Positions 33,226-40,167 of a stretch of DNA of 40,167 nucleotides are shown here, piece after piece; position 1 is the stretch's first letter; the number at the start of each line of letters is the position of its first letter. The DNA is from an uncultured Ruminiclostridium sp. (lineage in GTDB: Bacteria; Bacillota; Clostridia; Oscillospirales; Ruminococcaceae), in contig CAJUFF010000005.1 in the NCBI GenBank assembly GCA_910585505.1, positions 1-40,167 on the forward strand, given 5' to 3'. The position numbers were made by a program, and so were the translations under genes. The notes below the pieces were generated by a model. It did no database searches and was not told the DNA's origin. It saw only the letters and a list, made by a program, of their open reading frames with translations.

Positions 33226-35217
33226 ATGAAATTAAAAACGGTATTCAAAATTCTCATTATCTCGTCTATCCTGCTTCCGGCAATGATAGTCGGAATCGTG
33301 GGAAGCGCCAGCTACGAAAACTTTTACGGAAGTATGGTATCTTCCGAAACCGCTTCCGTCGCATACAGCGCGGCAAAATCACAAAGCATACTGTTTGACC
33401 GCTACGCCTCAGAACTGGCCGCAATGGGACGGATGAGCATCATACAGCGCGCGGCGGGCGGAGATTATAACGCCATAAAGGATCAGGTGGACGAGCTGCT
33501 TCTTTCGAGAGTAAACGAGGACGCCGCCCTCAAAGACCTTATTATAATGGACGGAAACGGTTACTCGGTGGCTGCCGTGGTACCGTCCTCTCTTGCGCAG
33601 ACATACAAGGACTTTGACAAGCTGACGGCCATCCCCGACAACAGCGCTTATATCAGTGACATTTCCTTTGACGGTTCAAAGTATGAGGGCACCTCAATCT
33701 TCATCTACATAATAAAAGAAATAACCACCGCCACGGGCAGCAGAGGATATATCGGCGCCGCAGTCGATATGATGCCTCTTTGTTCAAGCCTTAGCGCAAC
33801 CTCCTTCTTTAACAACAAGGGTGTTATTGTATTCATGGACTCTTTGGGCAACGCGCTTAATGTAAACGGCAGTGCGATGAGAAACACCGACTGGTCGGTT
33901 CCGGTTGATATCAGTCTTGACGCTTTGGCCAGCCTCGGAGAAAATAACAAATACGCCGTGTTTAACGAAAACGGATATTATGGCGCTTACGGAAGAGTAA
34001 ACGACAGCGGTTGGATGTGGATAGCCTCCTATCCCGCCTCGGCAGCTTCATTTGACGCAATGATAGTGCTTATTATCGGTCTGGTGGTATTCGCGGTATT
34101 TATCGTAATCGACGCTGTTATTGCCTTTAACATCTACCGCCGCGCCATTACCCCTATCAGCATGGTTACTTCCGTAATGGAGGAAATAAATTCGGGAGAC
34201 CGTCAAAAGCGGCTTCCCCGATTCAAGACGTATGAGTTTCAGGTTATATCGGAGGCCTTCAACTCTCTGCTTGACGAGTTTTATGTTTCGGAGGACGTAC
34301 ATAAGACCATAGCCTCCTTGTCGGAAAGTATGCTGTTTGAATGGGATTTACACGGAAAAACCTTGTATGTATCACAGAATTTCAGGGATACCTTTGATCT
34401 TGACTATGAAAAAGCCAACATTTTCGAGGACAGCTTCCTTTCCTCTCTAATGAGCGAGGTGGACGCAAGACACTTTGTGAAGGATATGGGCACTCTTAAC
34501 GAGGGGCTGAGGGAGTATGTGGAAAATGAATTCCAGATAAAGACCAGAAGCAACACCGAAATATGGGTAAACATTAAAGCCAGCGCCTTTACCAACCGCA
34601 GCGGAGTAGTCACCAAAATAATAGGCGTAATCACCGACATAAATAACAGAAAGAAATCCAGTCTTCAGCTTTCTCAGAAAGCCAGCTATGACTTTTTATC
34701 CCAGCTTTACAACCGGAGCACATTCCTCAAGGAGCTCCAGAAGCTGCTTGATTTGAAGAGGATAAACGAAAGGTATGCCATTCTCTTTATTGACGTGGAC
34801 GACTTCAAGTTTATCAACGACCGATACGGTCACAATGTGGGGGACGAAGTAATAAAGTATGTTTCCGACACGATCAAGGAATGCCTTGGCAAAGGCGGTA
34901 TCGCGGGACGCTTTGGCGGCGACGAGTTTGTGATTTGTCTCACCGATAAGGAAAAGGTAAATCATGTTGATGACTTCTCCATGTCCATTATCGATGCGCT
35001 TTACGCCGGCTATAAATGCGCGGCGGCGGGAGTGACGCTGAACATAAACGCCAGCGTAGGTATAGCGCTTGTTCCCGATCACGGAACGGGGGCCGAGGAA
35101 TTAGTGGGCGCGGCGGACGAGGCTATGTACTTTGTCAAGAAAAACGGAAAGTCAAACTATCATATATACGATCCCGAAGCTGCGCCGGAACTTGACTTAG
35201 GGAATACAATAATTTAA
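33226..35217 (+). CDS. Membrane diguanylate cyclase (sensor-HAMP-PAS-GGDEF)
   Basis: The 663-residue protein has a first membrane helix (about 8-28), an extracellular Cache-like sensor domain (about 30-275), a second helix (about 280-305), a HAMP-like linker, a PAS domain (about 355-485) and a GGDEF domain (about 500-655). The active site GGDEF (564-568) is intact, so it should make c-di-GMP from two GTP. The position of the inhibitory RxxD site reads GKGG, so product inhibition is not expected. No EAL or HD-GYP domain is attached. AAGGA lies 10 nt before the ATG. The next gene begins 39 bp on. Confidence 0.92.
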   Translation: MKLKTVFKILIISSILLPAMIVGIVGSASYENFYGSMVSSETASVAYSAAKSQSILFDRYASELAAMGRMSIIQRAAGGDYNAIKDQVDELLLSRVNEDAALKDLIIMDGNGYSVAAVVPSSLAQTYKDFDKLTAIPDNSAYISDISFDGSKYEGTSIFIYIIKEITTATGSRGYIGAAVDMMPLCSSLSATSFFNNKGVIVFMDSLGNALNVNGSAMRNTDWSVPVDISLDALASLGENNKYAVFNENGYYGAYGRVNDSGWMWIASYPASAASFDAMIVLIIGLVVFAVFIVIDAVIAFNIYRRAITPISMVTSVMEEINSGDRQKRLPRFKTYEFQVISEAFNSLLDEFYVSEDVHKTIASLSESMLFEWDLHGKTLYVSQNFRDTFDLDYEKANIFEDSFLSSLMSEVDARHFVKDMGTLNEGLREYVENEFQIKTRSNTEIWVNIKASAFTNRSGVVTKIIGVITDINNRKKSSLQLSQKASYDFLSQLYNRSTFLKELQKLLDLKRINERYAILFIDVDDFKFINDRYGHNVGDEVIKYVSDTIKECLGKGGIAGRFGGDEFVICLTDKEKVNHVDDFSMSIIDALYAGYKCAAAGVTLNINASVGIALVPDHGTGAEELVGAADEAMYFVKKNGKSNYHIYDPEAAPELDLGNTII

Positions 35218-35245
35218 GGAGAGCTTTAAAAGAGATTTTTAAAGC
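35216..35245 (+). promoter_or_regulatory. Ribosome site and hairpin before parA-like gene
   Basis: AAGGAG (35216-35221) overlaps the stop of the cyclase gene but is 35 nt from the next ATG, too far for normal initiation. Between them a perfect 9-bp hairpin (GCTTTAAAA at 35223-35231, TTTTAAAGC at 35237-35245) could fold out, leaving an effective spacing of about 12 nt. No other ribosome site is near the ATG. Confidence 0.5.
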
Positions 35246-35256
35246 AAAAATACAAT

Positions 35257-36096
35257 ATGGCCAAAGTAATTGCCGTTACTAATCAAAAAGGCGGAGTGGG
35301 AAAAACCACCACTTGCAGTTCACTCTGCGGCTGTCTTGCCGCGATGAACAACAGGGTGCTGGCGATTGATCTTGACCCGCAGGGTAATCTTTCCTTCAGC
35401 TTGGGAGCGGACGCAGACGAGTGCTACACCGTTTACGATGTGTTCAAGGGTTCCGTCAATTTGTATGACACCGTACAGCACACGGGCTGCTGCGACGTGG
35501 TACCCGCCAATATACTGCTTTCGGGCTGCGAGTTGGAATTAACGACGGTCGGACGCGAATATATATTAAGGGAACAGCTTAATTCGGTGGCCGGCGACTA
35601 CGATTTTATAATAATAGATACGCCGCCCGCGCTTTCCATACTTACCATAAACGCGTATACCGCCGCCAACGAGCTGATTATTCCAATGATACCGGAGATA
35701 CTTTCGCTTCAGGGGATAGCGCAGCTTAAGGAGACTATTTTAGCGGTCAAGAAATACTATAACAAGACGCTGGAAATACGGGGAATACTGCTTAACAAAT
35801 ATAATCCGAGGCTTATTCTCACCAAAGAGGTGGAGGATTTGGCCAATATGATAGCGGAGCAGCTTGACACCGACGTGTTTGAACAGAAGATAAGCAACAG
35901 CGTTGTGATCGCGGAGGCGCCCGCTCACGCCAAAACAATTATGGAATACGCGCCCAAGTCAAAGGCAGCCAAAGAATACACCGATTTAATATATGAGATA
36001 TTGGGAATGGAAAAACCGGTAAGGAAGGAGAAAAAGCAGGGCAGGGGCAGACCGAGAAAGCATCCGCTGCCGGATCCCGAAGACCAGGAATATTAA
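35257..36096 (+). CDS. ParA/Soj-family ATPase with C-terminal AT-hook
   Basis: The 279-residue protein has the deviant Walker A of ParA/MinD ATPases (KGGVGKTT, 11-18), switch DLDPQGN and Walker B DFIIIDTPPAL. Such proteins form ATP-dependent dimers on DNA and position chromosomes, plasmids or protein clusters. After the normal fold the last 25 residues are a basic linker with R263-G-R-P-R-K, a classic AT-hook that binds the minor groove of AT-rich DNA, then an acidic end. There is no ParB or parS in the window; a small partner gene follows after 56 bp. It lacks the FlhG N-terminal activating motif (DQAxxLR) and is not FlhG. Confidence 0.85.
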   Translation: MAKVIAVTNQKGGVGKTTTCSSLCGCLAAMNNRVLAIDLDPQGNLSFSLGADADECYTVYDVFKGSVNLYDTVQHTGCCDVVPANILLSGCELELTTVGREYILREQLNSVAGDYDFIIIDTPPALSILTINAYTAANELIIPMIPEILSLQGIAQLKETILAVKKYYNKTLEIRGILLNKYNPRLILTKEVEDLANMIAEQLDTDVFEQKISNSVVIAEAPAHAKTIMEYAPKSKAAKEYTDLIYEILGMEKPVRKEKKQGRGRPRKHPLPDPEDQEY

Positions 36097-36152
36097 TGGC
36101 AATATCCCGATAAATATTCCCTATATAATAATAGACAAGGAGATCTGCGAAT

Positions 36153-36704
36153 ATGTCAAGAAGCGCGAAAACCAAACACGTACTTGATTTAGTGGGCTCC
36201 GAGTCTGTCAAAAAACCTGTTCCTTCTTCCCTGCGCGACCCGTCTGCAAAGGCAGGAGGAATCGGTTCCGTACTTCAAAAACCGACTTCACCGCGCGAGC
36301 GCGCCGAATTGGATATTGAAGCCATTTTTCGGGGAGTTGCACCACCGTCCGAGGCAGAAACATCCGACACCTCAAATATGGAAGGCACAGTTCTGAATCC
36401 GCCAAGCGCACCCAAAGCCTCGGAACCGCCAAAGGCGAGAGATGGGATAACGGTAATTGTTACGGAGCTTATCAATCAGGAGCTTAAAACAGTGGTGGAG
36501 AGGTTTAATTTAATCCCCTCCGACAAAAATCTCTGGGAACTTACGAGAAGCGCCGTGGAAACGATACGACCCGAATTTTCACGAAACGAAGAAGAATATT
36601 TTGAAAAGTGCGAAAGACTCAGACCGAGGGTTATCAAGGAGATGACCAGGGCGGCTATCAGGGTGATGGCTAAGGAGAAAAAAAAGACTGATGACGGAGC
36701 TTAG
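36153..36704 (+). CDS. Small protein with ComFB-like C-terminal domain
   Basis: The 183-residue protein has a disordered, Pro/Ser/Ala-rich N-terminal half and a helical C-terminal half (about 99-175). The latter follows the ComFB pattern: ELINQEL, F, a helix with xIRPEF where ComFB has LPPxYV, EYFEK, then a final helix (EMTRAAIRVM). ComFB itself has Cys residues that are missing here, so the match is by pattern only. ComFB-type domains have been reported as cyclic-dinucleotide receptors, and a cyclase lies two genes upstream. It is probably the partner of the ParA-like ATPase. The stop codon TAG comes from the MITE at its 3' end, so the original C-terminus may differ. Confidence 0.5.
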   Translation: MSRSAKTKHVLDLVGSESVKKPVPSSLRDPSAKAGGIGSVLQKPTSPRERAELDIEAIFRGVAPPSEAETSDTSNMEGTVLNPPSAPKASEPPKARDGITVIVTELINQELKTVVERFNLIPSDKNLWELTRSAVETIRPEFSRNEEEYFEKCERLRPRVIKEMTRAAIRVMAKEKKKTDDGA

Positions 36705-36864
36705 GTCTTGTTTGAAAATGGAGGAAATGACAGATTTTCGGCACAAAATGGTTAGTTTAAAGAAAAAAACACAGTCAAACCACCGTTTTACGAGTCTTTT
36801 TGACGCATAAGATGACCGTTTACGGACAAAAAGACAACGTTTGCGTTTTTTCAAACAAGCCCTA
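36702..36864. repeat. MITE-like element A, copy 2 (complete)
   Basis: A 159-bp unit (36704-36862) with 15-bp terminal inverted repeats (GGTCTTGTTTGAAAA and TTTTCAAACAAGCCC, one mismatch), bounded by TA on both sides (36702-36703 and 36863-36864). Copy 1 is at the left edge of the window in opposite orientation. It encodes nothing. Its first G with the flanking TA makes the stop codon of the preceding gene. It starts the 504-bp gap before the aldolase gene. Confidence 0.8.
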
Positions 36865-36919
36865 ATATTGATTGCATTTTTGTATTGTTATAGGGTTGTG
36901 TTTGAGAATAATATAATGT

Positions 36920-36966
36920 AAATATCCGTTTAAAAAGCTGATTTGGGTTTTCAAGCGGATATTTTT
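36920..36966 (+). terminator. Terminator of the pilZ-GGDEF-parA operon
   Basis: AAATATCCG (36920-36928) and CGGATATTT (36956-36964) pair perfectly, and pairing continues inward with a G-U and one mismatch. The stem is followed by T residues to 36966. It lies about 215 bp after the last gene of the operon, beyond the MITE. Confidence 0.6.
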
Positions 36967-36990
36967 AGAATTATTAAAAATAAACAGTAT

Positions 36991-37042
36991 AATACTAATT
37001 CCCGACCAAAGTATAGACAAATTTTGTTGTCGATCGGGAATT
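36991..37042. repeat. Small palindromic repeat B, copy 2
   Basis: Arms AATTCCCGACC (36997-37007) and GATCGGGAATT (37032-37042) differ at one position. The sequence matches the reverse complement of 105-151 at about 43 of 47 positions, including the AT-rich loop, and similarity runs a few bases beyond the arm. It is non-coding. Confidence 0.75.
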
Positions 37043-37116
37043 ATTGGTTAGGGTGCAACACTATTGTTTTTTCAATATGACTTTACTAAAAAAATGAGTA
37101 AACAAAAAAATAATTA

Positions 37117-37145
37117 TTGCGTTTTTATCCAAAATATGTTACAAT
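37117..37145 (+). promoter_or_regulatory. Sigma-A-type promoter for fba
   Basis: TTGCGT (37117-37122) and TACAAT (37140-37145) are 17 nt apart. The start would be near 37152, giving a leader of about 57 nt that contains the hairpin at 37167-37191. Confidence 0.65.
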
Positions 37146-37166
37146 ATAAAGAAGAAAAATTTTTAT

Positions 37167-37191
37167 GCTTTTTCCTCTTCCCGGAAAAAGC
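37167..37191 (+). promoter_or_regulatory. Hairpin in the fba leader
   Basis: GCTTTTTCC (37167-37175) and GGAAAAAGC (37183-37191) form a perfect 9-bp stem with a 7-nt pyrimidine loop. It ends 2 nt before the GAAAGGAA ribosome site. It may stabilise the mRNA 5' end or affect translation. Confidence 0.45.
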
Positions 37192-37208
37192 GGAAAGGAA
37201 AGATAAAT

Positions 37209-38072
37209 ATGTTAGTATCGGCAAAGGATATGCTCAATAAGGCTCGCGACGGAAAGTACGCTGTGGGACAGTTCAACATCAATAATCTTGAATGGACAAA
37301 ATCCGTACTGCTTACCGCAGAGGAGCTTAAATCACCCGTTATTTTAGGCGTTTCGGAAGGCGCCGGAAAGTATATGTGCGGATATAAAACCGTGGTTGGC
37401 ATGGTAAAGGGAATGCTGGAAGAGCTTAATATTACCGTTCCCGTAGCTCTTCATCTGGATCACGGCTCTTATGAGGGAGCAAAGAAGTGCATTGAAGCGG
37501 GCTTTTCTTCGGTAATGTTTGACGGCTCTCATTACCCCATAGCCGAAAACATTGAAAAAACCACCGAGCTTGTAAAAATCTGCAACGAAAAAGGGCTCTC
37601 CATTGAAGCGGAGGTAGGTTCTATCGGCGGAGAAGAGGACGGCGTAGTAGGCATGGGCGAGTGCGCTGATCCCAGCGAATGCAAGCAGATCGCCGACCTC
37701 GGCGTTACCATGCTGGCGGCGGGTATCGGCAACATTCACGGTAAATATCCCGACAACTGGGCGGGATTAAGCTTTGATACGCTGGCAGCGGTAAAAGAAA
37801 AGACGGGCGATATGCCTTTGGTGCTTCACGGCGGAACGGGTATTCCCGAGGATATGATAAAGAAGGCCATTTCCTTAGGCGTAGCCAAAATCAACGTCAA
37901 CACCGAGTGCCAGCTTTCCTTTGCCGACGCTACAAGAAAGTACATCGAAGCGGGCAAGGATCTGGAAGGCAAAGGCTTTGACCCCCGTAAGCTGCTTGCG
38001 CCCGGAGCGGAAGCCATCAAGGCTACCGTTAAGGAGAAAATGGAGCTTTTCGGTTCGGTAGGCAAGGCTTAA
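37209..38072 (+). CDS. fba: Class II fructose-1,6-bisphosphate aldolase
   Basis: The 287-residue zinc enzyme splits fructose 1,6-bisphosphate into DHAP and glyceraldehyde 3-phosphate in glycolysis. Visible are the HLDH motif (82-85, catalytic Asp84 and zinc ligand His85), FDGSHYP, the zinc-ligand region GNIHGKYP, VLHGGTGIP with the third histidine, and KINVNTECQ. The length is normal for class IIB. AAAGGAA precedes the ATG by about 8 nt. It is transcribed from its own promoter and is a housekeeping gene unrelated to the motility locus. Confidence 0.96.
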   Translation: MLVSAKDMLNKARDGKYAVGQFNINNLEWTKSVLLTAEELKSPVILGVSEGAGKYMCGYKTVVGMVKGMLEELNITVPVALHLDHGSYEGAKKCIEAGFSSVMFDGSHYPIAENIEKTTELVKICNEKGLSIEAEVGSIGGEEDGVVGMGECADPSECKQIADLGVTMLAAGIGNIHGKYPDNWAGLSFDTLAAVKEKTGDMPLVLHGGTGIPEDMIKKAISLGVAKINVNTECQLSFADATRKYIEAGKDLEGKGFDPRKLLAPGAEAIKATVKEKMELFGSVGKA

Positions 38073-38138
38073 GTACAAGCTCCAGTAAAAATAGAGACAA
38101 TAATACGGAATACAAAATATCTAATAGTGGCGAAAAAC

Positions 38139-38475
38139 GCAACTTCATTGCGCGAACGCGGGGAGAAATCCGTGAGGAAAGTCCGAGCATCACAGAGCGG
38201 GGTAGCTGCTAACGGCAGCCGAGGGCGACCTTAGGGCAAGTGCAACAGAGATATACCGCCGCGAAAGCGGTAAGGGTGGAAAGGCGAGGTAAGAGCTCAC
38301 CGGAACGCGGGAGACCGCAGTTCCCTGTAAACCCTACCCGGTGCAACGCTTAATTGGTACGAAGGAAAACGCGTCTGCTCGGCGCGCTTCGGAATAAGCG
38401 GCTTGATTCTTCGGGCGACCGAAGAGGTAGATAAATGTTCGTGCGCGACATAACTCGGCTTACAGATGAAGTTGC
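38139..38475 (+). ncRNA. rnpB: RNase P RNA, bacterial class A
   Basis: The universal core is clear: GAGGAAAGTCCGAGC near 38171, AGGGCAAGTGCAACAGAGA, GGTAAGAGCTCACCGG (class A P13/P14), a GTAAACCCTACCCGGTGCAA stretch, and the 3' AACTCGGCTTACAG. P1 is formed by GCAACTTCAT (38139-38148) and ATGAAGTTGC (38466-38475), a perfect 10-bp pairing that fixes both ends within a few bases. The 337-nt RNA is the catalytic part of the enzyme that matures tRNA 5' ends. It lies 66 bp after fba; no clear promoter is seen, only GAGACA with TATCTA at about 18 nt. Confidence 0.95.
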
Positions 38476-38495
38476 TTTTAAAATAATAACAAATC

Positions 38496-38543
38496 AAAGG
38501 CTGCGGTCTCAATATAAAATGAGACCGCAGCCTTTAATATTTT
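38496..38543 (+). terminator. Rho-independent terminator of rnpB
   Basis: A perfect 16-bp stem (38496-38511 with 38520-38535) rich in GC with an 8-nt loop is followed by AATATTTT. It is 20 bp beyond the RNase P RNA. Confidence 0.85.
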
Positions 38544-38629
38544 CGCGAAAAAGTTCTATTCCTGTCCCCTTAATCATACAATCAATCAGACAAACACCCT
38601 TGTACATCATACAGAAAGGAAGATCCGAA

Positions 38630-40096
38630 ATGTTTACTTACACCACCTCGCGAAAAAAGCTGCTGCGCATGATAATAATAATATTGGCCGTCCTTACGGT
38701 AGCCGCGATAATTTTCATGTCGGTGGCGAAGGGCTTTAAAGTAGCCGCCGCCGAAAAGAAAGTGCCCATCTATGCCGTCTCCCGCGCCGATAACCGTATC
38801 GCGCTCACCTTCGACTGCGCATGGGGCAACTCCAACACCGACCTGCTTCTGTCCCTTTTAAAGGAAGCGGGCGCTCCCGCCACATTTTTTGTCACCGGAG
38901 AATTCTGCGATAAATATCCCGACGATGTAAAGAAAATATACGATGCGGGGCATGAAATCGGAAATCACTCCGACATTCACCCGCATGTGGAGGGGATAAA
39001 CATAAACGATCTTATAAGCGATACGCGCGAATGCTCAAGAAAAATAAAAATGATTACGGGAAGCGAGCCTAAAATTTACCGCGCCCCCTACGGGGAGTAT
39101 GACGACAATGTCGTAAGCACAATAGAAGGAATGGGGCTTAAAATGATTCAATGGTCGGTGGACAGCATCGATTGGCAGGAACCCGACGCGGACACCATTA
39201 CCGAAAGAGTCGTGTCCAAAACCGAATCCGGTTCTATTCTGCTTTTCCACAACGACCTGCAAAACACATCCCAAGCGCTCCCCGACGTGCTTTCCAAGCT
39301 TAAACAAAAGGGATTTACATTTTCAAAGGTTTCCGATCTGGTATACTACGACAGCTATCATATAGACAGCAGCGGAATCCAGGTTTACGACGCTTCCGCC
39401 CTTCTGCCTACCGCGCGTTACTCCGACAACTATCTGTTGGACGAAGCAATGGAGATCTTAAGACTGAATCTTTCCTTACAGGAAATTTACGATTTGACCG
39501 GCGGCGCGAATCCTCAGCTTTTACAACGCACCGCTCCGCTTCTCGACAAGGCGCATCTGGCAGCGGTGCAGGAGGCCTCCTTTGAAGAGCTTAAGGAAGC
39601 GGTGGAAAACCTTGTTATCGCGGCGGAAAGGTACGGAGCAGGTGAAAACATTTATTCAACCACCGCTTATCCCGACTACTCCGCTCCCTCGGAAACCAAC
39701 GCGGATTACAGCTCGAACAACGGGTATAACAGCGATTATGGCTCTATTGAGGAAAGAGGCACCGGAGTAATAGACGACAGTATGTTTGAGGAAAATTCCG
39801 GAACAACTACTGATTCTTCCTCTTCGGGCGCTCCGTCAAAGCCTCCCGTCGGCTCAATCACCACACCGGGCTTCTGGAACGACATAAAGGCGGGTCAGCC
39901 AGTTATAACAACCACCACGGCGGCAACCACAACGGTTCCACCTGCCACATCGGCGCAAACCACTACGACCCCGCCACAGACCACAACTGCGACTCAGACT
40001 ACAACCACACCTCAGACTACAACCGCACCGCAAACCACAACGCCTCCTCAGACCAGCACCGCAACGGCGGCATGGACACGGGAAGTGGTAAAGTAA
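38630..40096 (+). CDS. Membrane-anchored polysaccharide deacetylase
   Basis: I start the gene at ATG 38630, 9 nt after AAAGGA, since any earlier start would overlap rnpB and its terminator. The 488-residue protein has a basic N-terminus, a membrane helix or signal anchor (about 14-34), a NodB/CE4 domain (about 55-235) with D62 in LTFDCAWG, the metal ligands H113 and H117 in HSDIHPH, and RAPYGEY. The TFDxxWGN form is like PdaB-type sporulation deacetylases. A helical region follows, then Ser/Asn/Tyr-rich sequence, then a Thr/Pro/Gln-rich tail of about 70 residues with many TTTPPQ-like repeats, probably wall-spanning. Substrate may be peptidoglycan or another wall glycan. The last 71 bases of the window hold no gene. 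Confidence 0.88.
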   Translation: MFTYTTSRKKLLRMIIIILAVLTVAAIIFMSVAKGFKVAAAEKKVPIYAVSRADNRIALTFDCAWGNSNTDLLLSLLKEAGAPATFFVTGEFCDKYPDDVKKIYDAGHEIGNHSDIHPHVEGININDLISDTRECSRKIKMITGSEPKIYRAPYGEYDDNVVSTIEGMGLKMIQWSVDSIDWQEPDADTITERVVSKTESGSILLFHNDLQNTSQALPDVLSKLKQKGFTFSKVSDLVYYDSYHIDSSGIQVYDASALLPTARYSDNYLLDEAMEILRLNLSLQEIYDLTGGANPQLLQRTAPLLDKAHLAAVQEASFEELKEAVENLVIAAERYGAGENIYSTTAYPDYSAPSETNADYSSNNGYNSDYGSIEERGTGVIDDSMFEENSGTTTDSSSSGAPSKPPVGSITTPGFWNDIKAGQPVITTTTAATTTVPPATSAQTTTTPPQTTTATQTTTTPQTTTAPQTTTPPQTSTATAAWTREVVK

Positions 40097-40167
40097 TACT
40101 ACAGCATACAAAAAAAAGATAAATAAATAGGAGCGAAGCGACTAATTGTCCTTTCCGCTTCCCTTTC

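Noticed and set aside
35257..36096. ParA-like gene as flhG
   Set aside because: It lacks the FlhG N-terminal activator motif, is not next to flhF or flhA, and has Soj-like sequence with an AT-hook tail.
38435..38629. Upstream in-frame extension of the deacetylase gene
   Set aside because: It overlaps the 3' part of RNase P RNA and its terminator. The ATG at 38630 has a good ribosome site directly before the signal anchor.
39900..40072. Short DNA repeats at the end of the deacetylase gene, at first sight like a tandem or CRISPR-type array
   Set aside because: They are in-frame codon repeats for a Thr/Pro/Gln-rich linker with no spacers, and no cas genes are present.

Overview
The window looks like the chromosome of a motile Gram-positive anaerobe of the Bacillota, class Clostridia, probably near Ruminococcaceae/Oscillospiraceae. 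The evidence is the clostridial fla/che gene order, FliY in place of a simple FliN, the CheC/CheD pair, FlbD (SwrD), a class A RNase P RNA, strong AAAGGAGG-type ribosome binding sites, many TTG start codons, and a Thr/Pro/Gln-rich extracellular tail on the last gene. The family-level placement is inference.

Region 1 (1-335) is an intergenic cluster of palindromes and MITE-like sequences. Region 2 (362-31956, all minus strand, so read from high to low coordinates) is a nearly complete flagellar basal body, export and motor locus: a membrane protein of unknown function, then flgB-flgC-fliE-fliF-fliG-fliH-fliI-fliJ-fliK-flgD-(flagellar operon protein)-flgE-flbD-motA-motB-fliM-fliY-cheY-fliO-fliP-fliQ-fliR-flhB-flhA-sigma28-flgF-flgG-cheC-cheD, and finally a VanY-type D,D-carboxypeptidase lipoprotein. 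Good sigma-A-like promoters lie before flgB, fliK, motB and fliO, so the locus is probably several overlapping transcription units. flhF, flhG, fliL, cheA, cheW, cheB and cheR, which often sit in such clusters, are not in the window. Filament genes (fliC, fliD, flgK, flgL) are also absent.

Region 3 (32424-36966, plus strand) runs divergently and looks like a signalling operon: a PilZ/YcgR-like protein with altered c-di-GMP-binding motifs, a membrane diguanylate cyclase with intact GGDEF and no inhibitory RxxD site, a ParA/Soj-type ATPase ending in an AT-hook, and a small protein whose C-terminal half resembles the ComFB domain. Two potential receptors and a synthase for c-di-GMP next to the flagellar operon suggest a motility or cell-pole control module. 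I consider this the most interesting content of the window.

Region 4 (37117-40096, plus strand) holds class II fructose-bisphosphate aldolase, RNase P RNA with a strong terminator, and a membrane-anchored polysaccharide deacetylase. Two MITE-like families with TA-flanked inverted repeats occur. One copy of each lies at the 3' end of a gene and supplies its stop codon (flgF and the ComFB-like gene). Copies of one MITE and of one small palindrome lie in inverted orientation at the two ends of the flagellar/c-di-GMP block.
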